This document shows, piece by piece, positions 41,756-49,967 of a stretch of 55,480 bases of DNA (position 1 is its first letter; each line of letters opens with the position of its first letter). The notes beneath the pieces were generated by a model that saw only the letters and a program-made list of their open reading frames with translations, was not told where the DNA came from and made no database searches. The translations under genes and the position numbers were made by a program. The stretch is from positions 1 through 55,480 of the forward strand of contig JBCCMQ010000019.1 in NCBI GenBank assembly GCA_039026235.1. Direction: 5' to 3'. The DNA is from JBCCMQ01 sp039026235. Lineage in GTDB: Bacteria > Pseudomonadota > Alphaproteobacteria > Rhodobacterales > Rhodobacteraceae.

Positions 41756-42723
41756 TTAGGCCGCCATTGGTTCCAAAAACTCTGACGACGGACAGTTCGA
41801 CTTGATGGGAGTGATTGTAATCGAAAGCGTGTTCGCCAGTAGCAAGACATCCCGAGGCGTTTTCAGCTCCGGCACCACGATAGAATGAAACAAATTGCCA
41901 AATTCGACCGGATCAATGTCAGGTAGATCAGCCGCCAATTCGTCCAGCACCTCATCCATCATAACGTTCGGATGTGATTGATCAGGTTGAGGAAGCTCGA
42001 GTCGCGCTTGGATGATCTTCTCAAGGTAATGTGCGCCTTCAGACGGAAACCGACGTGCAACGGCCTGCTCAGTGGTCTCTCGATCATAGGCTAAGAGATA
42101 CATCACGTTTGGAAGCCGTCCTACAGATTTGACCAACCGGAAGATAACCAGCGCCTCCTCCGGTGAAAGACGGTCCAGATCGTCAATGATAACAAGGAAC
42201 TTCCTCCCTACTTCACGAAGAGCGTCCGCAAGAGCGCCTATAGGTCCTCTGCAGTTTCACCCTGCTCGATGCAGCCGCCGAGTGCGTCCAGGGTCGCGGT
42301 CGTTGCCTTCTTTCCCAATGATCCTGCAAACAAGCCTACAGCCATACCCGCAAGACTGCTTGCGCCTGCAAGGTTGGCCCCCAACTTGCGAAGAGCTCCA
42401 GCGGCCTTTGTCTGCTCCGAAAGGACTGGCGAAAGCCCAGCGTAGAGTTCCTTGAAGAAACCCACGGCCAACGCATCTTCGGTTCGATACATCCACGCCG
42501 GAAAGTTAATCGCTTCGAGATCGGGTGCATCATTCGCAAGATGGTGCCGAACAAAATTGATGACGCCGCTCTTACCAGAGCCCCAAGGACCGTAGACTGC
42601 CACGACGCTGCCAAGCGGGTTCTCGACACTACGAATACAATCGCTGATGGCCTTAGCGAATGGGTCAAACCCAAATCGATCTTTGTCGGGGGGGGTGATT
42701 GGAATGTCGTCAAAGTTACTCAT
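41756..42723 (-). pseudogene. KAP-family P-loop NTPase, frameshifted and 3'-truncated by the IS
   Basis: N-terminal part (42723-42238): FDPFAKAISDCI and Walker A VYGPWGSGKSGVINF, then FPAWMYRTEDALAVGFFKEL, and a hydrophobic stretch (LAGASSLAGMAVGLFAGSLG), the membrane insertion typical of KAP NTPases. The frame then ends (GETAEDL, stop). In another frame the sequence continues: ALADALREVGRKF, Walker B FLVIIDDLDRLSPEEA, MYLLAYDRETTEQAVARRF and TPRDVLLLANTLSITITPIK. So one frameshift lies about 42240. The coding sequence runs into the IS right end at 41794, where it gains a dozen IS-derived residues; the C-terminal part of the family is lost. Confidence 0.82.
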
Positions 42724-42796
42724 TAACTACCTCGTGTAGATTTGGCCCAGGGAAGGGCCATTTGCAGCAAAACGAAGTCCATGCATCAATCGATGC

Positions 42797-44161
42797 TCAT
42801 CGAGAAAGGGTCAGAAACACTTCAAAGCCTTTATTGCTCGGATATCTTTCACCCCAGGCTCTTATCGTCGTGCCATTAATGATCATTTCATTTTCAAATG
42901 CTTGGGAATTTGGAATGAGTGAATCAATTGCGATATCAACATGCCCAACAGCTTTTTCGCAAAGTAATGCACCGATGGCCCTGAGCTTCTGGACTGCTTC
43001 CCCGCTGTCGAAGTCATCCATGAATTTCCCCGTCAGTTTGAGCGTGGTAGCGACGCCTTCTTGCCCTTCAATGTAGAACACCGCTTTATTCGGAAGGATA
43101 TGGTTATCAAGGGAAACATATTCTGAACTGGCCCAGTATTCATCGTAGACCTTGTGGTAATCGTTTGTCCTCAATCCCTCCTCTCTAAGGAAATCTCTGG
43201 CTGCAAAAGGGCTCCAGCCCTCTGTCGAGTCCACGATTGGCGGAGCTTCTTCGTCCCGATCGTAGTTGAGTATGTCGGTGATGATCTGGTCCACATCAGC
43301 ATTGGTTCGAGCGGGGAGCGTGTGGAATTGGCGTGTTGCCCGCCGTAGAAGCCAGGGCCACAACGGGAAAATTAGAAAGAAGCGTTTACGTGCATACCCT
43401 TTCAGATCGTCAGACTGAAAGGTCTTTTGATCAATCTGGATACGGGCTTGTTCAATGTGCGAATAGCAAAACAGCAGGTAGAAAACTGGAATGCTTCCGA
43501 CTGTCAGTAGGATCGGCAGAACGAAGTTGCGCCCCATTTCTGTTGTGAAGAACTGATCTGGCTGTGACCAAATTGTTGATAGAGAATTCCAGACCAACAC
43601 AATGGCAAAGGTAGCCAAAAAGAACTCTAGCAGGACCTTTGCCTTCGCATACTCTGGTTTAGTTTCTGCAAATGCCAGAGAGGCCCCCAAGAAGAAGAGG
43701 ATAGGGACCAAGACTAACTCGGTTACGAGGCTGAAAGTGTAGGCAACCACGATAAACTCAAAGATGCCGCCGAACCTCAAGCTGCCGCGAAACAGCTTGC
43801 GGAAATACTGGTCATCTTCCTTAGATTGAAATGCTCGACTGGCAAAAACGCAGCCGCCCATCACAAACCACAGAATAGTGGGTGGCATCTGGGACATCGA
43901 CCACAATCCAATTTCTACCAGCAGCCAGCACAGAGCGACCACGTTGATGGCAACTATGCCGAAGAACAATAGTAGCTTTGGCGCAATCAGTGCACTGGCA
44001 AGGTTCCAGACACTGCTTCGCAGGTCTGCCCTGGATAAACAAAACAAGGGGCCAAGGATGATCCACAGGCCGATGGCAGTTTCACGATTGTTGAAGGCTT
44101 GCTGCAACCAGGTGAGAAACTGTTCGATATTGATTTCCCTTGAACTCGCAAAGTGAGGCAT
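42797..44161 (-). CDS. membrane protein of unknown function, partner of KAP NTPase
   Basis: A 454-residue protein. The N-terminal half has about six membrane helices (IGLWIILGPLFCL, LLLFFGIVAINVVALCWLLV, ILWFVMGGCVFA, a long pair around FEFIVVAYTFSLVTELVLVP, LEFFLATFAIVLVW, VLPILLTVGSIPVFYLLFC). The last ~210 residues are soluble, with no motif I know (includes WSPFAARDFLREEGLRT and VSLDNHILPNKAVFYIEGQE). GAGGG lies 9 nt before the ATG. It is 73 bp upstream of the KAP gene on the same strand, so they likely formed an operon. Intact. Function unknown; a membrane-linked KAP pair could be an immunity or abortive infection module, which is inference. Confidence 0.7.
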   Translation of the reverse strand: MPHFASSREINIEQFLTWLQQAFNNRETAIGLWIILGPLFCLSRADLRSSVWNLASALIAPKLLLFFGIVAINVVALCWLLVEIGLWSMSQMPPTILWFVMGGCVFASRAFQSKEDDQYFRKLFRGSLRFGGIFEFIVVAYTFSLVTELVLVPILFFLGASLAFAETKPEYAKAKVLLEFFLATFAIVLVWNSLSTIWSQPDQFFTTEMGRNFVLPILLTVGSIPVFYLLFCYSHIEQARIQIDQKTFQSDDLKGYARKRFFLIFPLWPWLLRRATRQFHTLPARTNADVDQIITDILNYDRDEEAPPIVDSTEGWSPFAARDFLREEGLRTNDYHKVYDEYWASSEYVSLDNHILPNKAVFYIEGQEGVATTLKLTGKFMDDFDSGEAVQKLRAIGALLCEKAVGHVDIAIDSLIPNSQAFENEMIINGTTIRAWGERYPSNKGFEVFLTLSR

Positions 44162-44696
44162 TCGACGGCACCCTCACTCAAGTCTGCATGTTGGCCGGAC
44201 GAACTATTTTACCGTGGCAAGTTTCGGACACGGAAGGAGTCGAATGTCCGGTTCCATGACCACCAAAATAAGCTCTTCGCAAGCGCAGCTAAAGTCCGCT
44301 TCCCGCCCTCCCGGCAAATTCTGTTAAGCCGATTTGAAGAGCATGCAGCAGGCTCAGGGGAATTGGACAAGCCAAAATTACTTCGCCGTTAGGGTGGAGG
44401 CGCAGCCTCCCCCCTCGGACAAGACGAATAGACAAGACCGTGTCCTCGGCTTCGCCTGCGGGCCGCACCAACCTTCTCGATTTGTCCTGCCTCGCCCCCC
44501 CTCCGCGTTCGTCACGTGGCAGATTTGCAGGAGCAGGCGGCTACGCCGTTTGACCTTCAAATCGCCCCCAATTCTCCGATTGGGAAACGGGATCAAACGA
44601 AAAAAGCGGGACTATGGATCCGAAGTGGAGAGCGTCCAAATAGGAAAGACTTTGGCGCAAGAGGAAAAACTATGTGTCGCTTCACAGAAGTTCAAA
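44162..44696. other. 535-bp gap between the accessory patch and tRNA-Arg
   Basis: No convincing gene. It contains short hairpins (CGGACA/TGTCCG at 44225-44250; GGAGGC-GCA-GCCTCC at 44396-44410). A reading frame on the plus strand that crosses the tRNA encodes the WRAGEDSNPRPLDS peptide typical of antisense tRNA artefacts. This lies at the 3' side of the tRNA, where integrated elements usually sit, but I find no integrase or repeated tRNA end. Confidence 0.5.
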
Positions 44697-44773
44697 TGGC
44701 GCGCTGGGGAGGATTCGAACCCCCGACCCCTTGATTCGTAGTCAAGTACTCTATCCAGCTGAGCTACCAGCGC
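44697..44773 (-). tRNA. tRNA-Arg (anticodon ACG)
   Basis: Reading leftward: acceptor GCGCTGG, D-loop AGCTCAGCTGGATAGAG, anticodon arm CTTGA-CTACGAA-TCAAG with anticodon ACG, T-arm GGGGGTTCGAATCCTCC, acceptor CCAGCGC, discriminator G and encoded CCA. All stems pair. ACG is read as ICG and decodes CGU/CGC/CGA. Confidence 0.97.
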
Positions 44774-44783
44774 GTGAGCGGTT

Positions 44784-44812
44784 GACATACTGGCCGGGGA
44801 AGGGCTTTGCAA
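44784..44812 (-). promoter_or_regulatory. tRNA-Arg promoter
   Basis: TTGCAA (44807-44812) and TATGTC (44784-44789) on the minus strand, 17 bp apart, placing the start roughly 5 bp before the mature tRNA. Confidence 0.55.
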
Positions 44813-44849
44813 GGCAATTGTTGGCCGCCTGGCCACTGGCCGTTGGCGT

Positions 44850-45161
44850 TCAGTTACTGCGAATGATTACCCGCTTCGGCCCACTCGATCCGCTGCCGCG
44901 AGGTGAAAAATCCCGGGGGCCCCGGTCGACCTGTTCGGCATTGGCCGCACCGCGATTGTCGGGGCGAAAAAAGGGATCGTCTGCGCGTTCGAAGTCCTCG
45001 GGATCGATGTCCGGAAGAAACATTTCGGGGTTTTCCGACGCCATCTCATAGGCTTCGGCAACAGTGTCCTTGAAGCCATCGGACGAGGCGACAAAGTAGA
45101 CCCCACCGCCGTAGCCGGTCAGCAGGACCGCCAGCAAAACCATCGGAAAGACACGGCCCAT
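44850..45161 (-). CDS. small membrane-anchored hypothetical protein
   Basis: A 103-residue protein: one N-terminal hydrophobic segment (VFPMVLLAVLLTGYGGGVYFVA) followed by an acidic, disordered tail (ENPEMFLPDIDPEDFERADD) and a basic end. ATG 45161 has GGGG 6 nt upstream and is preferred over an in-frame TTG 12 nt earlier. Probably periplasmic with a single anchor. No family recognised. Confidence 0.65.
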   Translation of the reverse strand: MGRVFPMVLLAVLLTGYGGGVYFVASSDGFKDTVAEAYEMASENPEMFLPDIDPEDFERADDPFFRPDNRGAANAEQVDRGPRDFSPRGSGSSGPKRVIIRSN

Positions 45162-45243
45162 CACGAACCCCAATTGTTGCCGTTCTAGAAATTAGTGGGC
45201 AACTTGGGATTTTTTCGAGCGGAACCGCGGCAAAATTCGGGCG

Positions 45244-46641
45244 TCACGCTGCGCTGTCGGTCACCGCGAGTGTGCCCTTGGGCAGCACGATGACGAACTC
45301 CGTGCCGCTGTCGTCGCTACGGACGAGATCCAGGGTGCCGCCGTGGCCACGCACCAGGTCCTGGGAAATCGCCAGGCCCAGTCCCGTGCCACCCTTGCGC
45401 GTGCCGCCCTGAAACGGTTGGAACAGATGCTGCTGGGCTTTCTTTGGCAATCCCGGGCCAGTGTCGGTGATCACGATTGACCAGGCTTCCTCGCCGTCGT
45501 CGGCACGTACGGTGATCCCGCCCGGCCGTCCGGTGGCGGCAATGGCCTGCCGGCCGTTTCGCACAAGATTGGTCAGCACGCGGTACAGCTGTTCGGCATC
45601 GGCGCGCAGCTCGAAGCCCGGCGGCACGGCCAGTTCAAATGCGATGCCCGCGCCCTCGGCCGCGATGCGCTCGGATTCGAAGACGTCGTCGACGACCCGC
45701 GTCAGGTCAATCCAGGCGAGGCTTGGCGGCGGATCCTCTGCTTTGCCGAAGGCCAGCGTGCTTTCGCAGAGCGCAACGGCACGTGACATAGAGTTCAGAA
45801 GTTTCGGCACCACGCGCTGAACCCCCGGATCGGTGCTGGCCTCGACGCGGTCGGCAAAAAGCTGGGCCGTGGTCAGGATGTTGCGCAGATCATGGCTGAT
45901 CTTGGCGACCGCGCTGCCCACCTGTGCCAGCCGCTCCTTCTGGCGCAGGGCACCGGTAAGCTGATTTTGCAGCGACTGAAGCGATTCCTCGGCCTCACGC
46001 AATTCACGGACATCCGATGTGGGATCTATGATGTTGCGCGCGTCCTCGGGGTGTTCGGCATAGCTGTGCATGGCACCCACGACATGCTTGATCGGCATCA
46101 CGATGATCCGCCGCACAGCCAGGAACAAAAGGGAAGCGGTTATGACTGAAATCACGAGCGACAGGATCAGGATGTTCAGGCCATAGTCGAGCATGGCCGC
46201 CCGCAACGGACCGCTTTCCATCGTCACTTCAATCAACAGCCCGCCTTCTCGCACGGGCTGGCCAATGACGCGGATGACTTGGCCTTCCAGACCGAAAAGG
46301 CACGCAAATGCATCGCGGATCAGCAGCAGCGCATTGGCATCGCGCATGTCGTAGGTGGCCGAGATCGGCGCCGGAACATCCGACGACAGAACCAGTTGAC
46401 GCATCGAATCTCGCAACAAAACGACATTGTAGACGCCTGCGTTCTCCAGAAGCTCCCGCTCAAGAAGTGGATCGAGCATTTCGTTGCCCAAAAGGGCCAG
46501 CGACGCGAGCTGGGCCCGTTCAAGCCGCACATCCAGATAATCCATTCGGAAACGGGCGACCGACGGCACGAAGATCATGACTTCCGCCAGCATAACGAAC
46601 ACGGTCGTCAGAAACAAAAATCGCCCTGAAAGCGAATTCAC
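45244..46641 (-). CDS. sensor histidine kinase (orphan)
   Basis: A 465-residue membrane kinase. Two membrane helices (LFLTTVFVMLAEVMIFV and LNILILSLVISVITASLLFLAV) enclose a ~145-residue periplasmic sensor domain. Then a HAMP-like linker, the H-box SHDLRNILTTAQLF with the phospho-His, the N-box LVRNGRQAI, G1 ITDTGPGLP and G2 GGTGLGLAI. GTG 46641 has GGAGG 8 nt upstream; an earlier GTG (46662) is less well placed. No response regulator is adjacent, so the partner is elsewhere. The gene lies 27 bp after the flavoprotein gene and is probably co-transcribed with it. Confidence 0.9.
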   Translation of the reverse strand: MNSLSGRFLFLTTVFVMLAEVMIFVPSVARFRMDYLDVRLERAQLASLALLGNEMLDPLLERELLENAGVYNVVLLRDSMRQLVLSSDVPAPISATYDMRDANALLLIRDAFACLFGLEGQVIRVIGQPVREGGLLIEVTMESGPLRAAMLDYGLNILILSLVISVITASLLFLAVRRIIVMPIKHVVGAMHSYAEHPEDARNIIDPTSDVRELREAEESLQSLQNQLTGALRQKERLAQVGSAVAKISHDLRNILTTAQLFADRVEASTDPGVQRVVPKLLNSMSRAVALCESTLAFGKAEDPPPSLAWIDLTRVVDDVFESERIAAEGAGIAFELAVPPGFELRADAEQLYRVLTNLVRNGRQAIAATGRPGGITVRADDGEEAWSIVITDTGPGLPKKAQQHLFQPFQGGTRKGGTGLGLAISQDLVRGHGGTLDLVRSDDSGTEFVIVLPKGTLAVTDSAA

Positions 46642-46668
46642 CCTGCATTCCTCCGCGGGCACACCGCG

Positions 46669-48090
46669 TTATGGTAGATATCTCTGCACCAAGCCGACCA
46701 CCTGTTTGACCCTTGGGTTGTCGAACAACTTAGGCCCAAAATAGGCGCCCGCCACGCGTTTGGAAACCTCGGTCAAAGTGGGGTACGGGGCGACCATCCC
46801 GGCAATCTGGCTCATTTTAAGCTTGTTCGATAGCGCAAGCGCCCAGATGCCGATCAGCTCGCCCGCCTGGGCGCCGACGATCGTTGCGCCAACAGGGCGC
46901 CCACCCACCACCATGACCTTGGCAAAGCCGCCGGTCTTGCCTTCGGCAATCGCGCGGTCGTTTTCGTCATAGGCAAACCGGGCCACGGTCAGCGCGGGGC
47001 CATGCTTTTTTCGGGCCTCGGCCTCGGTCAGGCCAACCTGGGCCAACTCTGGTTCCGCGTAGGTCACATGGGGGATGTGATCGGTGCGTGCTTTCGATGG
47101 AAGCGCGAACAACATCGACCGGATGATAACGCCCGCATGATAGCCCGCCACATGGGTAAACTGCGCGCCGCCCGCCGCATCCCCGATGGCATAGACCCTT
47201 CGGTTCGACGCCGATTTCAAATCCGCGCCCACCTTGACACCCCGGCGGTCCCAGTCGACGCCGGCGGCATCGAGGTTCAGTTTTTCGACGTTGACCGACC
47301 GTCCGACAGCCACCAGGATATGGCTTCCGGAAAACTCTCTTCCGTCTTTTGTATGTACGGAGATGGTGGATCCCGACCGGGTGACCGTGTCGGCCAGCGC
47401 GTCCTCTTCGAAGACCACACCTTCTGCGCGCAGGGCGTCCAGCACAACCGCGGCCGCTTCTGGGTCGTCGCGGCCAAGCGCCTTGGCGCCCTCGATCACG
47501 GTGACCTTCGATCCAAGCCGGATATGTGCCTGGGCCATTTCGATCCCAATGGGGCCACCGCCAATGATCAGCAGATGCTCGGGCGCATCGCGCAGATCAA
47601 AGATGGTCTCATTGGTCTCATAGGGCACTTCGTCCAGCCCCGGCACCGGAGGAACGAAAGGCCGGGACCCCGTAGCGATGACAAAGCGACGTGCCTCGAT
47701 AAGCTTGCCGCCCGCTTCGATCTCGCTGGCCGACACGAACTTGCCCCAGTCACGAATGACCTGGACCCCCAGACCTTCGAACCGTTCCTGGCTGTCGACC
47801 GGTGCTATGGTCTCGATGACCCGGTGCACATGGTCCTTGGCGGCGCTATAGCTGACATCGGGCATCACCGGCGTCACGCCATATTTTTCGCCCGTCCGCA
47901 TGGCCTGGGCCTGTTTGCCCGCCGCAATCAGGGCCTTGGAGGGCACGCAGCCGTAATTCAGGCAATCGCCGCCCATCTTATGGCCCTCGATCAGCACTAC
48001 GCTGGCGCCCATCTGCACAGCACCGGCAGCAACCGACAATCCGCCCGAGCCTGCACCAATGATGCAGACGTCCACCTTCAGCTTTTCCAT
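46669..48090 (-). CDS. dihydrolipoamide dehydrogenase / MerA-like flavin disulfide reductase
   Basis: A 473-residue NAD(P)H:disulfide oxidoreductase. FAD motif CIIGAGSGGLSVAAGA, redox-active disulfide GGDCLNYGCVPSKAL, NAD motif LLIIGGGPIGIEMAQAH, second FAD motif RVYAIGDAAGG. In the C-terminal interface domain the usual HPT of Lpd is YPT (MVAPYPTLTEVSKR), as in transhydrogenase- or mercuric reductase-like members, so true Lpd activity is doubtful. The gene starts 4 bp after the TVP38-family gene; such pairing of a Lpd-like flavoprotein with a TVP38 membrane protein is seen in several bacteria. Confidence 0.88.
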   Translation of the reverse strand: MEKLKVDVCIIGAGSGGLSVAAGAVQMGASVVLIEGHKMGGDCLNYGCVPSKALIAAGKQAQAMRTGEKYGVTPVMPDVSYSAAKDHVHRVIETIAPVDSQERFEGLGVQVIRDWGKFVSASEIEAGGKLIEARRFVIATGSRPFVPPVPGLDEVPYETNETIFDLRDAPEHLLIIGGGPIGIEMAQAHIRLGSKVTVIEGAKALGRDDPEAAAVVLDALRAEGVVFEEDALADTVTRSGSTISVHTKDGREFSGSHILVAVGRSVNVEKLNLDAAGVDWDRRGVKVGADLKSASNRRVYAIGDAAGGAQFTHVAGYHAGVIIRSMLFALPSKARTDHIPHVTYAEPELAQVGLTEAEARKKHGPALTVARFAYDENDRAIAEGKTGGFAKVMVVGGRPVGATIVGAQAGELIGIWALALSNKLKMSQIAGMVAPYPTLTEVSKRVAGAYFGPKLFDNPRVKQVVGLVQRYLP

Positions 48091-48094
48091 CGGA

Positions 48095-48847
48095 TCAGTC
48101 CTTTTTGCGGAACGCCTTCAGGGCGATCGGAAGCGCGGCTAACGCACAAAGGCCTAGGATCGGCAGCAGGATCTGCGGCTCGAATATGATGCCCAGGTTC
48201 GGCGTCTCACCGCGCGAGAAAACCTCTCCCAGACCGGCTCCGACCGATGTGTAGACGACAGCGCCCGGAATGATGCCCAGGAAGGTCGAGATGACGAACC
48301 GATGCGTGCGAACACCGACTAGCGCGGGCACCAGATTGGCCACAAAGAACGGCACAGCCGGGACCAGGCGGATCAGGAACAGCATCGACCACTGATTGTC
48401 ATCGATACCCTGCTTTATCTTGCCCACGGCACCCGATGATGCGTCCATCTTTGCCGCCAGCTTTTCGCCCAGGCCCCAGCGGGCGGCCAGGAAGATCGCG
48501 GTCGCGCCGACAGTTGCGCCAACGATGTTGAACAGTGCGCCCGGGAAGGTCGCAAAGAGAAATCCGCCCGTCAGCGTGGCAATGGTGGCCCCCGGCAGGC
48601 TGAACGCAACGATCACCACATAAAGGGCGATGAAGGCTGCGACCGTCCCAACGTAATTGGCGTCGCGGAACGCAAGCAGCGCCTCGCGGTTGGCCGCAAG
48701 CGCCTCGAACGTCAGATAGTCGCGCAAGGTGAAGGCGCCGATGGCCGCAACGACCAGGATGACAATCAGGGGCAGATTGCGCAGCGCAGCTGATTTCCTG
48801 CCGTCCTGCGGCGCCACATCGGACTGTTGGTCGGTAAAATCGGTCAT
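48095..48847 (-). CDS. TVP38/TMEM64 (DedA-superfamily) membrane protein
   Basis: A 250-residue membrane protein with about six helices. The VTT/SNARE-associated domain is visible: FSLPGATIATLTGGFLFATFP-type segment, RLVPAVPFFVANLVPALVGV and FLGIIPGAVVYTSVGAGLG. ATG 48847 (MTDFTDQQSD) follows GGAGG by 10 nt; the longer upstream frame is not protein-like. First gene of a three-gene leftward operon with the flavoprotein and the kinase. Family members are linked to lipid scrambling or transport; precise role unknown. Confidence 0.88.
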   Translation of the reverse strand: MTDFTDQQSDVAPQDGRKSAALRNLPLIVILVVAAIGAFTLRDYLTFEALAANREALLAFRDANYVGTVAAFIALYVVIVAFSLPGATIATLTGGFLFATFPGALFNIVGATVGATAIFLAARWGLGEKLAAKMDASSGAVGKIKQGIDDNQWSMLFLIRLVPAVPFFVANLVPALVGVRTHRFVISTFLGIIPGAVVYTSVGAGLGEVFSRGETPNLGIIFEPQILLPILGLCALAALPIALKAFRKKD

Positions 48848-49034
48848 TGGCTCTGCGCCTCCAGCACTCTTGCGATCCTTACATGCGTCGAAACCGCCCG
48901 CCAAAACAGCCCCCTCACGTCCGGTTGATCGGTGGTGATAAGAACCATGGCATTTTGTCTCGTTTCCCACCCGAACCATGGGCTTTGGTTTCAATCTGCC
49001 CCCGGAAATGTTGCAAAAAAGCGAAGCGGGCGAA

Positions 49035-49063
49035 TTGACTTCACAGGGGACAGCCCTTAGACG
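49035..49063 (+). promoter_or_regulatory. rpmH promoter
   Basis: TTGACT (49035-49040), 17-bp spacer, TAGACG (49058-49063), about 85 bp before rpmH. The rest of the 301-bp gap (48848-49148) shows no gene. Confidence 0.6.
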
Positions 49064-49148
49064 GCGGCATTCAACTTGATTTCGGACGCGAATCCGCCCT
49101 TTTGGCGCCACGCCGTCTGTTGCGAACGAAAGAACGGGAATACCTGCG

Positions 49149-49283
49149 ATGAAACGCACATACCAACCCTCGAACCTGGTGCGCAAACGCCGCCACGGCT
49201 TTCGCGCGCGCATGGCCACCAAGGCAGGACGCAAGATTCTCAACGCGCGTCGGGCACGGGGCCGCAAGTCGCTGAGCGCCTGA
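49149..49283 (+). CDS. rpmH: 50S ribosomal protein L34
   Basis: A 44-residue ribosomal protein, [20 protein letters not shown] at the N-terminus and [14 protein letters not shown] at the end: full-length and typical. First gene of the conserved rpmH-rnpA-yidD block. Confidence 0.99.
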
Positions 49284-49309
49284 GCCGCGCCACCCAGGAG
49301 TTTCTGAGA

Positions 49310-49717
49310 ATGACGCCGCCGGAGGCCACCGGAACCCGCCAGACTGACGGGGCCGGGACGGCCCCGGCGGCCACGTTATATATGGAACGGCTGCGCAAGC
49401 GGCCGGACTTTTTGGCCGCCGCGCGGAGCCGCCGGCAGGTCACCCCCGGCTTCATCCTTCAGGCCCGCGACCGACGCGATGCCAGCGCGCGCGTCCGCGT
49501 AGGCTTCACCTGCTCAAAGAAACTGGGCAATGCGGTGATCCGAAACCGCGCGAAACGCCGCCTGCGCGCCCTTGCCCACGCATACCTGCGCCCGGGTGCC
49601 TTGCCGGGCTGGGATTATGTGCTGATCGGGCGCCCCGGTGTGACCGTATCCCGCGATCTTACGGCCATGGCGGGCGATCTGTCTTTGGCGCTTGCCCGTA
49701 TCCATGGACCAAGATGA
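49310..49717 (+). CDS. rnpA: ribonuclease P protein component
   Basis: A 135-residue basic protein that binds RNase P RNA and aids tRNA 5' processing. The RNR motif VIRNRAKRRLRALAH is clear. There is an N-terminal extension of about 25 residues (MTPPEATGTRQTDGAG) before the conserved LRKRPDFLAA; CAGGAG at 49295-49300 supports ATG 49310. The stop overlaps the yidD start (ATGA). Confidence 0.97.
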   Translation: MTPPEATGTRQTDGAGTAPAATLYMERLRKRPDFLAAARSRRQVTPGFILQARDRRDASARVRVGFTCSKKLGNAVIRNRAKRRLRALAHAYLRPGALPGWDYVLIGRPGVTVSRDLTAMAGDLSLALARIHGPR

Positions 49718-49935
49718 CCCTCTTTGCCCATTTTCTCGCGCTTCCTGTCCGGGCCTACCGGCTGATCTTCAGCCCCTGGGTCGGCCACAACTGCCGCTAT
49801 CAACCGACCTGTTCGGCCTATGCGCTTGAGGCGCTGGAAAAACACGGCGCCATCAAGGGCGGATGGCTGGCCGCCCGTCGTATCCTGCGCTGCCACCCCT
49901 GGGGCGGCTCCGGCGTGGACGATGTACCCGACTGA
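49714..49935 (+). CDS. yidD: membrane protein insertion efficiency factor YidD
   Basis: A 73-residue protein with YRLIFSPWVGHNCRYQPTCSAYALEALEKHG and RCHPWGGSGVDDVP-type hallmarks (Cys-containing YQPTCS and RCHPW). Peripheral inner-membrane protein aiding YidC. Coupled to rnpA. yidC itself is not next but 5.5 kb downstream. Confidence 0.97.
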   Translation: MTLFAHFLALPVRAYRLIFSPWVGHNCRYQPTCSAYALEALEKHGAIKGGWLAARRILRCHPWGGSGVDDVPD

Positions 49936-49967
49936 GCTCTTCCGCAGCCTTGCCTGCCCCAGTGCAC

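Larger units (their letters stand above)
40281..41794 (+). mobile_element. IS3-family insertion sequence, degenerate
   Basis: About 1.51 kb. The left end begins TGTCTGACTTCAGCG (40281) and the right end, read on the minus strand from 41794, begins TGTCCGTCGTCAGAG; the two agree at about 24 of the first 36 positions, giving terminal inverted repeats. Inside are orfA and orfB of an IS3-type transposase, overlapping by ATGA. No matching target duplication is visible at the edges (AAG versus GTT). The flanks differ greatly: AT-rich non-coding on the left, a KAP NTPase gene on the right. This suggests a deletion next to the element. Confidence 0.85.

Noticed and set aside
39000..44697. Attachment sites or an integrase of a genomic island at tRNA-Arg
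   Set aside because: I searched by eye for a second copy of the tRNA 3' end (GGATTCGAACCCCC) and for integrase motifs and saw none within the window.
44334..44741. 135-codon plus-strand frame ending in WRAGEDSNPRPLDS
   Set aside because: The C-terminal peptide is the classic antisense reading of a tRNA; it crosses the tRNA-Arg gene and has no other support.
47002..48189. 395-codon plus-strand frame opposite the Lpd-like gene
   Set aside because: No motifs; it is the complement of a well supported flavoprotein.
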